DNA from: Tubiluchus corallicola
Taxonomy: Eukaryota; Priapulida; Priapulimorpha; Priapulimorphida; Tubiluchidae
Length of the DNA stretch: 64,000 nt
Assembly (NCBI GenBank): GCA_030141605.1
Contig: JAQGDQ010000230.1
Span: 186,001-250,000, forward strand
Direction: 5' to 3'
Every line of letters begins with the position of its first letter. Positions within the stretch are counted from its first letter, which is position 1. This document shows, piece by piece, positions 26,422 through 38,100 of this stretch. The notes beneath the pieces are model-generated. The model was not told the DNA's origin, ran no database searches, and saw only the letters and a program-made list of their open reading frames with translations. The position numbers and the translations under genes are program-made.

Positions 26422-26520
26422 ATGAACTTTTTAGCACCACGTGAACGTTGTTTTGAAACTCTAATTTTATTCTGTTGCGAAAAAAACTTCTCACAAACAC
26501 GAGGTACGTTATTAAATTAA
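26422..26520 (+). promoter_or_regulatory. Upstream ORF in the second FoxA leader (32 codons plus stop)
   Basis: In the predicted leader of the second FoxA gene an ATG at 26422 opens a 32-codon frame ending with TAA at 26518-26520. Minimal frames follow (ATG 26530 with stop at 26536-26538; ATG 26543 with stop at 26558-26560). The peptide does not resemble the upstream ORF in the first gene, so only the presence of leader ORFs is shared, not their sequence. Confidence 0.35.
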
Positions 26521-26728
26521 TCGAACTGCATGTGTTAAGAATATGAAATGGACAAGCTGAAACAACCATAAACTTTGTTAGTAACACGGTTCTTAGGTTT
26601 TAGTGAGCTCTTGTTAATCTTTGGTTGGATGACGACACGTGAAATTCTATGCTTGTTGAGAATTCATGCTTGACTTCGTGGTGCTAATTGAAAGTTGCTA
26701 TACTGTTTAACAAACACGTACCTTAACA

Positions 26729-28108
26729 ATGCTTTCGCATCGACCGTATTCACCTGTGTCTAGTATGTCTATGAGTGTGCCGGGCTCGATGTCGGGCATG
26801 ACCACCATGTCATCGATGAGCAACACCGGGTACACACCTCAGGGGTACCCAATGAACACCCCAGGATTTGGTACGATGAATGGACAAATGACAATGCCAA
26901 TGGGATCAATGGATATGAGCAGACAATTTCAGGGAGGTACGCCACTTTATGGACACTTAGATAATACCGCAGGAAGCATGGGACAAACTTTCAGAAGTAC
27001 TATGTCTTTATCGCCCCAAAATTTAACCCAGGTTGTGCCGGGTTGTACTGATCCAAATGTGGTGAGAAGAGACAAGAGTTACAGGCGAGCTTACACTCAT
27101 GCGAAACCTCCATATTCGTACATTTCATTGATAACAATGGCTTTGCAGCAAGCTCCATCAAATATGATGACACTCAGCGAAATTTATCAATTCATCATGG
27201 ATCTATTTCCTTTTTACCGCCAGAATCAACAACGCTGGCAGAATTCCATCCGCCACAGTTTGTCTTTTAATGACTGTTTTGTGAAAGTGCCCCGCACACC
27301 GGACAAACCTGGTAAGGGCAGTTTTTGGACATTGCATCCTGAATCAGGCAATATGTTCGAGAACGGGTGCTATCTTAGACGACAAAAACGATTCAAATTA
27401 GCTGCTAAGGATGGGAAGAAGGACGGCGAAAGAGGTCCAGGAGGAAGACCAAAGCGCAGTAAAATTGCAACTGGTGAGTCTGGTGAAAATGTGGACGGGT
27501 ATCAACCTGCAGAACGTGACCCTCTGACACCACGAAGCGATGGCGCAATGAAGCTCGAACCACAGACCATCAACAACACTGACGGCAGTTCCGATGCTGT
27601 GACAACAGCGAGTGTAAGTGCCACAGTTAATAGTGTTAATACCCTGCAGCCAATTGAGAAGTACGAAAACGAGCGAAACAGCAGCTCGTCAACTCCCGTG
27701 GCCGCTTCAGCCGCCCCTCCTCACGATGTGCAACATAGATACAGCCCTAGGTACCACAATTTACAGTCGTCACCCAACATTAGGGGCCCTGCTCTAATGG
27801 ACGACCAAGTGCCTCAGTACGTTAGTAGAAGTATGCAGCTAGAGGACCACCAAATGCATCACCAACATACATCAGATGCGTACAAGTCCCTCCAAGGGCA
27901 TCCGCATAACTTCAGTCACCCCTTCTCAATTAACAGCATCATCTCTCACGATGGTAAATACGAAAATCTGCCTTCTTATTCAGCTTATAGTACACTGTCG
28001 CCAATGGCAAGCCTCAAAACGGACAATAATCTTTCATACCAGCAGCCAGATTATGGAGCTTATTATGGGGCCTCTTACGCCCCGCATGCCAACACGGGAC
28101 CACTATAA
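26729..28108 (+). CDS. FoxA: FoxA-class forkhead transcription factor, downstream paralogue, single exon
   Basis: A 459-residue open frame encodes a second complete FoxA protein. It starts [10 protein letters not shown], closely matching the upstream paralogue, and has a Met/Ser/Thr-rich N-terminus. The forkhead domain spans about 125-223. It differs from the neighbour at only 7 of 99 positions (Ile/Leu, Ser/Ala, Lys/Asn, Leu/Met, Val/Ile, Asp/Glu, Ala/Ser), all outside the recognition helix [13 protein letters not shown] (172-184). After the domain it diverges sharply: the segment 223-247 is Lys/Gly-rich and holds GGRPKRSK, an AT-hook-like motif missing from the neighbour. A long Ser/Thr/Asn-rich linker (about 250-330) precedes region II ([16 protein letters not shown], 391-406, eh1-like) and the C-terminal Tyr-rich region III ([11 protein letters not shown], 442-452). 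No intron is seen. The ATG lies in the same ACAATG context as the upstream gene. The pair is a tandem duplication. Both copies look intact, with no stop or frameshift. DNA-binding specificity should be shared; any division of roles is inference. Confidence 0.96.
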   Translation: MLSHRPYSPVSSMSMSVPGSMSGMTTMSSMSNTGYTPQGYPMNTPGFGTMNGQMTMPMGSMDMSRQFQGGTPLYGHLDNTAGSMGQTFRSTMSLSPQNLTQVVPGCTDPNVVRRDKSYRRAYTHAKPPYSYISLITMALQQAPSNMMTLSEIYQFIMDLFPFYRQNQQRWQNSIRHSLSFNDCFVKVPRTPDKPGKGSFWTLHPESGNMFENGCYLRRQKRFKLAAKDGKKDGERGPGGRPKRSKIATGESGENVDGYQPAERDPLTPRSDGAMKLEPQTINNTDGSSDAVTTASVSATVNSVNTLQPIEKYENERNSSSSTPVAASAAPPHDVQHRYSPRYHNLQSSPNIRGPALMDDQVPQYVSRSMQLEDHQMHHQHTSDAYKSLQGHPHNFSHPFSINSIISHDGKYENLPSYSAYSTLSPMASLKTDNNLSYQQPDYGAYYGASYAPHANTGPL

Positions 28109-28700
28109 AATTATGTGAACATTACATTTTGAACTGTTGGTTGCGAAATTTTAGCTTGAATTCAACGGCAAAATAATGTAGATGATCAGCCATGTTAGTG
28201 GTGAGTTTATTGTTTAAATTGTTATTAATAAATTTTTAATAATCAATCAGTTTCAAAATGGACCATTTGAATTAATTTAGCTAATTTTCCGGTGGCATCT
28301 TGGATAGGTGAAATTTAAAAAATTAGCTCATCTTATAAACAAATGTTAGCTTTAAAAACAATCGTTGTTTAGTGCCATTTCTTTATTTAAATATTACCCT
28401 TTTTAAATGAGCAACCAAAGTTCATGAAATTTTATTAAACTTAGTTTCAAATTATAAATAATTTTTGGCGAATTTAACATGCAAAATTATTATTGGTAAC
28501 TAACAATACCATAAAATTAAAATATTATGAATCTGTATTAATAAAGGCGAATGTCGTTATCACAGTTTGTGCGAAATAATGATTATGTAGGCACTTGAGT
28601 GGGACCGTTCGAGGCCAGGCTTGGGCTTCTTACATGCTTATTGTCACTTGTTTTACTCAGGAATTGTCCACGTAGTATTATAGATAATAAAAATTGCTTG
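28109..28700 (+). other. 3' untranslated region of the second FoxA gene with candidate poly(A) signals
   Basis: AATAAA hexamers occur at 28227-28232, 28540-28545 and 28686-28691 after the stop codon. The first would give a 3' UTR of about 140 bases. Use of one or several cannot be decided without transcripts, because the whole stretch is AT-rich and such hexamers arise often by chance. Confidence 0.4.
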
Positions 28701-31700
28701 GTAATTTTCAAATGAAATTTTTGTAAATATGAGTGATAAATGTGTAATATTTTGCATTTAATTAGTAGAGTACATTTTTGTTTGTTACATATTGTACGTA
28801 CGAGTATTACCTAAATGTGTGTGGATATAATTCGACAGCTATAATATATCAAAATTAATTATATTATTGTGATTTTCATCATTTTCGCTTGATGCATTAT
28901 TTTAATATATAGTTGTTTTGAAAATGGTCTTTACGTTACAGTAAACATACTGTCACTGCGTAAATATTTTCTGTAGTTTTTGGATAAGTTGAGGTTAGTA
29001 GTTCTTCGTTTTTTTTATATTATTTAGTTTCCATAGTAACCGGCACCTGTTTGCCGCTTGTTTGCAATTTGTATGTTACTTTGTATTTGGAATTCTTTAA
29101 AAATAATTAGCGCTTACTCTAAATCTGTCGTTGTGATTTTTATTTATAGGAGGCATTTTTCTCACCCTTAATAGATTATGCAAGGCCTATAGTAGTTAAA
29201 AATAATAGTTAATTACTTTAACGCTGCATTAATTTATTATTCACAATTTTAAATTGCATACTTGATGTTAAAACATAACTAAGTTGAGCACTTCGTACTA
29301 TTTCAAGGCTTATTGCTGCAAATTGAACAAAATCATTTAACTGATTCTACAACACATAATGGAACCTGATTTGTATTTCTGCAAAGTAAGAAACGTAATT
29401 AATGATATGGGCAATGAGAAAATTATTCTTAATATTCCTGACATTAAATTATTAATATTAATTAAGCGTAGGCCATTTTAAACAGATTTACCGCAAAAAT
29501 AAAACAGATAGACAAATTAATAAAAACATCGAAGGTTCATTCCCAGCGCCAAGGATTAATTCCTAATATATCGGCTTATCTAAACAGAAATTAGCAAGAT
29601 TTTGTGAATTTTAGAATTTTTAAATTTTTATTGGGTCTTCTGCATTAATCAGGCACACCGGAACAAGCTTATCACAAACGCTGGAGTTTTTCAAGCTTTC
29701 AATAAAAAATGTTGCACATTGATTGGGAGACACTGTTTCAGGGGATAAGCTGAAAAATAATTATGCTTGATTAATTGGCAAACTGCGTTTTTTTTTGTTA
29801 ATTTGTCATTACATTTTGATTAGTAAATTTCTTTAGAAGCACGTTTCCTTTTTCCATATATTATTAAATTTAGTATATGGCTTTTCATGAATTTTGAACT
29901 TTTGCTAAAATCTAGTTAACTGCGTTGAAGATTAAAATTATGCGTGCATCGATCGATTAGCCTATAAGGCGCTTTTTAATTACACAAATCAGGGAAAATT
30001 ACTTGTAAATTTGCAAGAGTTGCCTAGTAAAAATGAGATTATTAAAATCGATAATTCGTTTGTCCACCGCGCGGAGCTGCATGGTAATTTTTGCAGGCGG
30101 TTCTGCAGAAAACCGGCTCAGTGCGTTACATGCGGCTAAGACAGGTATAGAGGCATTTGAAAATTAAGTGTACTAAGGCTAATGCAGCAAAATGATAAAA
30201 TAAATTAAATAGGTGTAGTGTAGACTGAAATTACTGCGAAACAAGTTTTGCTTAAATTTAATTCATGTCTGTTTTTAGAATTTCGGTCAGATTTTTAAAT
30301 GATTTCTTTTATTTATGTCAAAAAAAATCAAGTTTTTTTACCTTTGCCTAAATGTAGTCATACATAAAACGAAATTTAATGATTAAAATTATTTAAATTT
30401 TATTTTGTACAATTTTATGCTTTGTGTCTTGCCTTTGTAGGAAGTCACATTAATTAACATACATTCTTTAGTAAAAAAATCATACAAGAATTCAGTTGAA
30501 TGCAGTTTTGTCTATGATTATCAGATGGCACGCATGAACTATTAAAAGCTCAACAGAAACAATATTTTTGTTTTATTTTAAAACTGTCCTAGAGCTGCCC
30601 AACTTAATCATAAAAGAATTGGAAAATCTTATTTAATCATTAAACTATCGAAAGTTTAATTTACAGATTAGATAGTATTAAAAATCAAGCTTGTTTGAGA
30701 TAATGGATTACGCGCACGTACGCAGCAGTGAAACTGCCACTGAGCTGTGTTAAACAAATTAGGAATAATGACACAATTATAAGCATTATTTTGAAAATTT
30801 TCAGCAGAAAATCTCCACACTAATTTTTGCAACCAAAACTTTTTGTCTTACATGAAACGTTTTTCCAACTCTTTTTGAATATTTCTGAAACTCATTTTTT
30901 TGCCTTACAACGTGACGACATTATTTTTACCATTCTAGAGTAAAACAAGAATATTATTAATGTGTGCATTTACTAATAACATACTCTTACACTTGATGCC
31001 CAGTGCAGTTATGAGTGACTTGTCAGCCTGCCCCAGCGTTTTTTTTGCTATTGAGTGCAGATAGTTTCCGTGTGCTTTTTTTATGATTTTCACCCAAATT
31101 TGCAATTTTTCTGTGATCGTTTACTTTGTAATGAATTAATAAACTTTTTTCGTTGCAGCATAAACACGATAAACTGATTTGCAGTGTTATAATGCATTTG
31201 GAACGAAATACCTAAAGAAGGCTATATATGCTACAGGCATAAAACTATGCATTTTGTTACGTTTCAAAATGATAAATATGATGTGCAGATAAATATGACC
31301 AAATGTCAAATTCTATCGCAAAGTTACTCAGAATGAATATTGTCAAATTTAGATAGAGTCACTGAAAACAAAAGATTTTAAATAGCGCATAGAAAATGAG
31401 TATAGGCCGTATAAATAAAAGAGTAAACATTTTTCAAAATAAGTAAACAACTACGCACGGCAGACAGCAAGTTCGAGAAAATGAATCAAACGAGGAAATT
31501 AATAAACATCTATAGTAAATTTAGGATAAAGTTGTTAAAGCTCACGACGTAAGCTATGCAAACTGAGTTACCAAACTTGCCAACATGTTTATATATTTTG
31601 AAAATTAAGTGGGTACGATATAAGAATTTTTTAAAAATTATTCAAGTTCAGTATGGACCGCTAGTTTCTAAAAATACTAGTAATAATTTACATATTAAAA

Positions 31701-34700
31701 ATTTAACAATAAAAATAAGTTAAAATATGATGTAGTTGATTTGGAAGTCTATTCACAATAATCATTTTAAATGTGAATAATTAATTAAAATGGTTAACGT
31801 GGTAATATACGAAAATTAATCAATTACTATAATAAATTATTAATAGCAGTAGTAATTCTGGTCATTGGATTTTTTATTGAATTTGAGAATTTTAAAAATT
31901 ATAGTTAGTTAATTTGAACCAACAGAAGTCTTTTTTGATTCACAAATGCAGTTTTAGAACAAACTGCCCATATGTAACGAAAATTATTCAGACTTCTGTA
32001 TACCCCTATATGTAAGTACGTAACCATTTGTTCCAGTTTATTATTACATTTTTCTAAGATATCTAATTTATACACTTACAAGTATTAAATTCCTTTCACT
32101 TTTTTATTAAGAATACATGAACAATTTTTTTCAAATTGCTTGTTGATTTGCATTCACATTATTTCACTATCGCAGCCGATCATCATGTCAGCGTGATTGT
32201 AGAAAATCAAGGCGACAAATCAACCGACAATAAACCATGCGGGGTCTGATTACAAATGGCCGAGCATTTTCATAAAAATGCAGATCTCGTACGCCATTCG
32301 AACAAACAATCGACACTTACTGTTCTCACAACGACTCATTTGAAAATAAAGCTGACGACACTGGAAATGTTTTATTGTCCTGAATGATCGCAATATCGGG
32401 CTTCTACGGCGTGGGCTATCATAATATTATTTAAATCGACCCGAGTGCATTAGAAAGCAGCACGAGCAACTGAGTTATTTCACCAAAATGAACAGACGAA
32501 ATAAAAGACTCTATTTATTGCTGCAGAAAAGAGGCTGAATGATTGCAACCCGGACAGCGCATTTTACAAATTTGTGAATACCCGTAAAACAGTCGATGTG
32601 TCGAATTTCGCTTTGCGTGCAGAATTATTTTTCATTTTTGCATTAACTATTCAATTCCTGCATGTGAATAAAAAATCTGTCTTAATAAATCATAAATTTT
32701 GCGGTTCCATGTGCATATCGTGACCATCTACCAACGCCAACAATTGCACTTCAAATCAGATTTATGCACGATTTTCCGAAAACAGAGCAACCAGGTTTTG
32801 TTAACTGTAGAGCAAAAATCTCAGAAATCAGGCGACAGCATGAACTTTTCTTCAACGTCATATATTTAAGGGATCTAGATGTGCACTACACAACCAATTT
32901 AAAGAGCCGCCCCCTAAAATGTGAAAGTAATTTATCTAATGTGCATTTCTATGGGTATATCACATTTGTAAAGTCTTTTGTTCACTTGTAGCCGAATATA
33001 TAAATTCACTGCTTATTAATCACAGTATTTTACTGCGTGCAGGAATGATATAGAGTAGAAACGAAACTGCTGTATACAGAACAATAAAGAACACAAATTT
33101 GAAATAATGTTTCTCCAAAAAAAACTCTGTAATGAGGTTGTCACCATTAATGTCATTATCAGTCTCAGGTTCTCTCAGCAGGCTTGTATTCATGTACAAA
33201 ATTTACTTAAAATAGCAAAAAAGGAACGCTATGATTGTAAATGCTCATAATTTTATATTATCATGCACAAAATATTGCATAGAACCAACAATAAAAACAA
33301 ATAGCTCGTAATAACTATAACATGAATTATAAAAAGATGTTAAAAATTCACGCAAATTACCTAAGTGCTGCGGAGTAATAATAAATACATAGTTTCATTT
33401 ATATTCATAGGCATGCTTATCGTATTTACAAAATCACACATGAAAGCTTTTACTTTTCTTGGAGATGATTGAAATGGTTCACATTTAACAAAAACGGTTG
33501 GAATGGTACTCATACAGCAGAAAAATCGTGAAATTAAATACAGATAATTGATTTTTTCGCTGTAGGCTTTTGATGACCTAAGCCATATATCTAGATCTAT
33601 ATATTGTACATAGATGCAACTAACTGCTTCTGCAATTTCAGTTTTATGCCTCATAATGGTTGGGATGCATATGATCCAATGACACAACAACCTTGCATGA
33701 AGTGACGAGCTGGCCCGCCAGCTTTAAAACTATTAATTTGCTGGTAGATAGGTATTGCGAGGTTATGGCTGGTCTTGTAAAGACGGTACTGCTTTAGCCA
33801 GTGAATTTTCTTTGGAAAGATGTGCAAGGGTTGACCGGATGTTAGTTCAGTAGTTCTACAATCATCCTGCTAATCAACAGTAGCTAGGTATGCTTGCATG
33901 ACGTCGCTTGTGTAAGCCCTGTATAGCTCACGTCAAGCGTCAATGGTTACTTGCTTAGCAATAAATAAAACGCTATCTTGAAAAGACACTACTATTATCT
34001 TGTCAATAGATGTCACCACATTATGCATAATACGTTATTACCATCACAGGTTGCAATAAAATTATTTGCCATTATGAAGTCCAGGAACAATCAATGCGCA
34101 AAATTACAATTTGATGCAAATTGTGGAAGCAAATAGAGAACCATGTTGATATTTTCATAGGCAATATGTATTAATACTTGGCTGTTAGCAAACTTATTAA
34201 AGTTTTTTGTTTATTTCATTTAGTTTCATATTTAAAAAGTTTATATTCCTGTTATTGCAAAACACTATTTTCCAGGAGAAAGGCCACCTGAAAGGCTATG
34301 CATCTACTATATGATAATTGTTTCTTGTCGACGTGATACGTACTAAATTTCCAGGTTCTATGTGGTCCAGAATCATAAATGCGCAGCAACTTTTAAACAA
34401 GTACACTGTATGACATTTACGCTTTTAAATTTTTATGGATTTTTAATTATTAATAAATTTTTAACAATTAAGTGGATTTTTAATATCCCTAAAGAATTTA
34501 TTTGCTCAAATTATGAAACGGAGTATTTACTTGCTATCAGCGACATGAATTTCATACGTGTAAAGAGTCTAATTTATCGTTTTGAAGTCACATAGTGATT
34601 TCTTCTCTTACATAAATTTACAAGCGACCAGTAATAAAAGGCCATCCAACTGTAACCTCGGATGTGGTTGTTAGGCACAGAAGAGCGTCCCACTGGTAAG

Positions 34701-35123
34701 CCATATTGGACCTGTTGTCGCTAATTGTAGCATCAATTTCACCAAAAGAAATGTCCCAGTAGGGTTTCACTTCCCAGTCTCCTTCTTCTCACAGTAGCAC
34801 CAAGCGATGCATTGTGTTTGTGAAGTGATTTATTAAAACTGCTAGAATCGCTTGAACATGCAATTCTGCCGCTGAGATAAATGTTTAAGAATGGCAAATC
34901 TACACGGCTCTGGTAACTGTAATTATTGAGCGTTACCATACTACTTACCATACATTTCGTAGAAAATACACGATTTTTAGTCGACAAATATAAAATAATT
35001 TTATCTACAAAACACATCTATATAGACCTAACACACAAAATATATAGACTACAAAACACATCTACACACAGCACTTCAGCAAATGGTTAACATCAATTCA
35101 CAATTAACTAATGCCACGTATTG

Positions 35124-35126
<3 letters not shown>

Positions 35127-35160
<34 letters not shown>
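35127..35160. repeat. (AAT)n microsatellite
   Basis: About 11 AAT units. Just upstream, ACTACAAAACACATCTA-type words occur twice (35005-35021 and 35048-35064). Confidence 0.9.
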
Positions 35161-35161
<1 letters not shown>

Positions 35162-38100
35162 TACTCTTGATAATTTAATGCTTCTTAGTTAATGTCTTAT
35201 TATCAGAAACAAAAAACATTTTTATCGAAACTGAATTGATGAAACAGAAATATGAACTATATTAATATCAATATAACCACTTGTGAATAAAGAGAAAAGT
35301 CCTCACTTATAAGAAAAAGATGCTGAGTGAATAAATATGCTCTAAGAGTAAGCATTAGCTATACAAGACAAGTAAATGTGTCCTATAAAATAATTGTTTT
35401 TGCAAACTTGACGTTATCAAAGACAACTGTTCGTCATATTATCCTAGATATTATCCTAAATTTCCTTATTATTGTCTTTATGACTTTAGGTCTTTCGTCA
35501 ACTGCAGTTTTTTCAATTGTCAAACTACTAATTGGTCTAAGGTACTTCATTTATTTGGTAACTTTATTCTCTGTCACGGCTACATCTGGAATCGCCACAG
35601 CCTACAGCACGCTTTCCTGTGTATAAAACGCATTAGTACAGTTAGTATGTTGACATTGCTACTCCTGACGTACCTAACATCATAATTTCATCCTCAGAGC
35701 AGATTAGCAAACTCAGCCTCTCAAACAAACAAACAATGAGAAGAAAAACAGACCTCAGAGTAAATTTACTTTGATTTCAAAAGTCTACCGAGATGGACTC
35801 GAAACGTGTTTGTGTGTAAGCGCATACAGTAATGTTCTGACTGTTAAATTATATTGGTTCAGATCATTATGAAGTGGTTTTCGCTCCGGGGGCCATGTTG
35901 GAGAATAAACAAATCTGAACAATCGATAGGCAATGCATGCATAACAGGTCATAACTTAGTGTGGTTAATATCTGCAGGGCAGTGGGGCACGCTCATAATA
36001 ATGTCCTCCGCGTCACGCCGTCTGAAAGGTATAGGGAAGCTGAGCAAAATGATGCAGACGCTAATGGACCGGATGATGATAACAAATGTTCGCTAAATTG
36101 ATATCGATAATGATTTCTATTTCATTATCGACAGTTCGAAGGGGAAAAATGAATGGAGTCTTCCTGCTTTTCCTATAAATTAGAAGATTTGTAACTTGCA
36201 ATGCAGACCAATGATCTCTTCCCAAGGCATTGTTATATGTAGTAAAAAAGAAACAAAAAAAAACTATTTGACACATTACGATGCACATTACGAATCGAGA
36301 TTATTATGAATTTCTACACCTTTTTGTCGAAAATGATGAAATAAGTTTGTAAGCCAGGCCGACAGGATTGTACTTCGTTTTAGAGCCTCAGTTGAAACTT
36401 TTGGACATATGACTAATCGTTATTACAATTAGTGATCGTGAATCAATTGTAACTTCTTGTTTCGATTCAGTTTGAATCTTTTTATCGAATGATGATGTGC
36501 CATATGAACGTTTTCCCAAGGTACACGAACTGATGCGTTTATGATTCTCATTTTCAGTACGAAAATCCGGTTCTAAATGATTGCCGATAACTTACTGATC
36601 GTGTGGACCTGCGCTTAAAAATGTCATGTCGTTACCTTGGTCCTAGAGTTGGGGGTAGTTTTTTGAGAATATTGGAAGAAGAGAACGCATTGCTAATGGT
36701 TCAGCATTTTGGCGGTTTACCAGTCATTGATTACGGATCCATTGTCAACCTGGCTTCTCATCTACCCATTGGGACTGTTTTTAGGAAATCGGATACATTA
36801 TCCCAAAGTTCTTGACAAAATACCTCTGAGATAACCTACAAATTTTGTACAGACTTGTCCGACTTTACGACGTGTGTGACCGGAAGTCACTATGGCAAAC
36901 GCTATATATATAATTTTAAGCTCCAATTAAACGCATATTTATCAAGTAGCACAGATTTTATTCTACACTCTGCATTTCTCGGCCCCTATGATTTTTATCA
37001 TGCAGATATTAATATATCAAATGTGTGATGTGAACGGTTGAACATTCACAGACAAAGCTGGAATGTCATTTCATCACTTTTAGTCATTTCTGTCTCGTTA
37101 GAATTTCGAATTTTAAAATTTTTTTTAGTCAGTACACAGTTTCCATAATACTAAAATTGAATAATTTGCTTACATAATAAAATTGCAAGATATACATATA
37201 GTCATACAGGTCCAAAAATATATATACGAATATACAGAAAATTAAAATTGGTTGTAAATGAAATACAAATGCACTACAAAAATACAATTACGTTACAGGA
37301 ATTTAAAATCGAGACTTGGTACTTACTTGATTTTGACTCCATTCACATGTAATTCATATCGTGTCTGGTTTAAAGAATAAAATTAATAAATCATAAATAA
37401 ACATGTTTATTTCACAACATTTGGACAATACAGTAAAAAAACTGAGGCATACAGTCCTCTAATTACAAAGATAATGCAAATAAAAATTCATAGGTAATTG
37501 ATCGAATGGCTGTTTCTATTGATTCTCATCTCATGTTGTTGTCTATTATCCATTTCACTGGCATTTGTTTTTAAAGTCCGAAACTGAAGACAGCTAAAAT
37601 TTGAAAAAAAAATCAACCAGAAAGTATTTGGCGCTCCAGTTTAGGACCCTCTGTCCTGGCATGCAGGAGCTATTTTTGGAACGTCCCACAGATTAGGTAC
37701 CTTCGAAGGTTGTCGCCCAAGAACAATGACCATCCTGATGACTTTCTAAAACAGAGGTAAAAGAACAGTGAGCATGATGGTGGCTACGCTGAAGGAAATG
37801 CACAAAAACAATTTGTAGGCTGAGTGTTTTACTGGAATTTACCATAGCAATTCTAACAAACAATAGTAATGAAAGCGCAAAAGCATTGAAGGTAATACAG
37901 AAAAACAATACACATGTGCGGTGGCTGGTGAATTTGTTGAAGGTAAGATGAACGATGTACATGATTTGCTAACTGTGCATTTACCACCCCTTTTTGAAAA
38001 TTTAGACGGGCCCTGGCTTCATCTAAAAATTAAAATTACTATCACGGACTAAACGTGGCTGTTCCCAACACTCTGGTGCAAATCTCTCAACAACATCCTG

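Noticed and set aside
27876-28118. Alternative-frame ORF at the end of the second FoxA gene
   Set aside because: Lies within the coding sequence in another frame; low-information peptide.
36603-36815. 70-residue + strand frame
   Set aside because: Looks protein-like in composition but matches no family I recognise and has no context.
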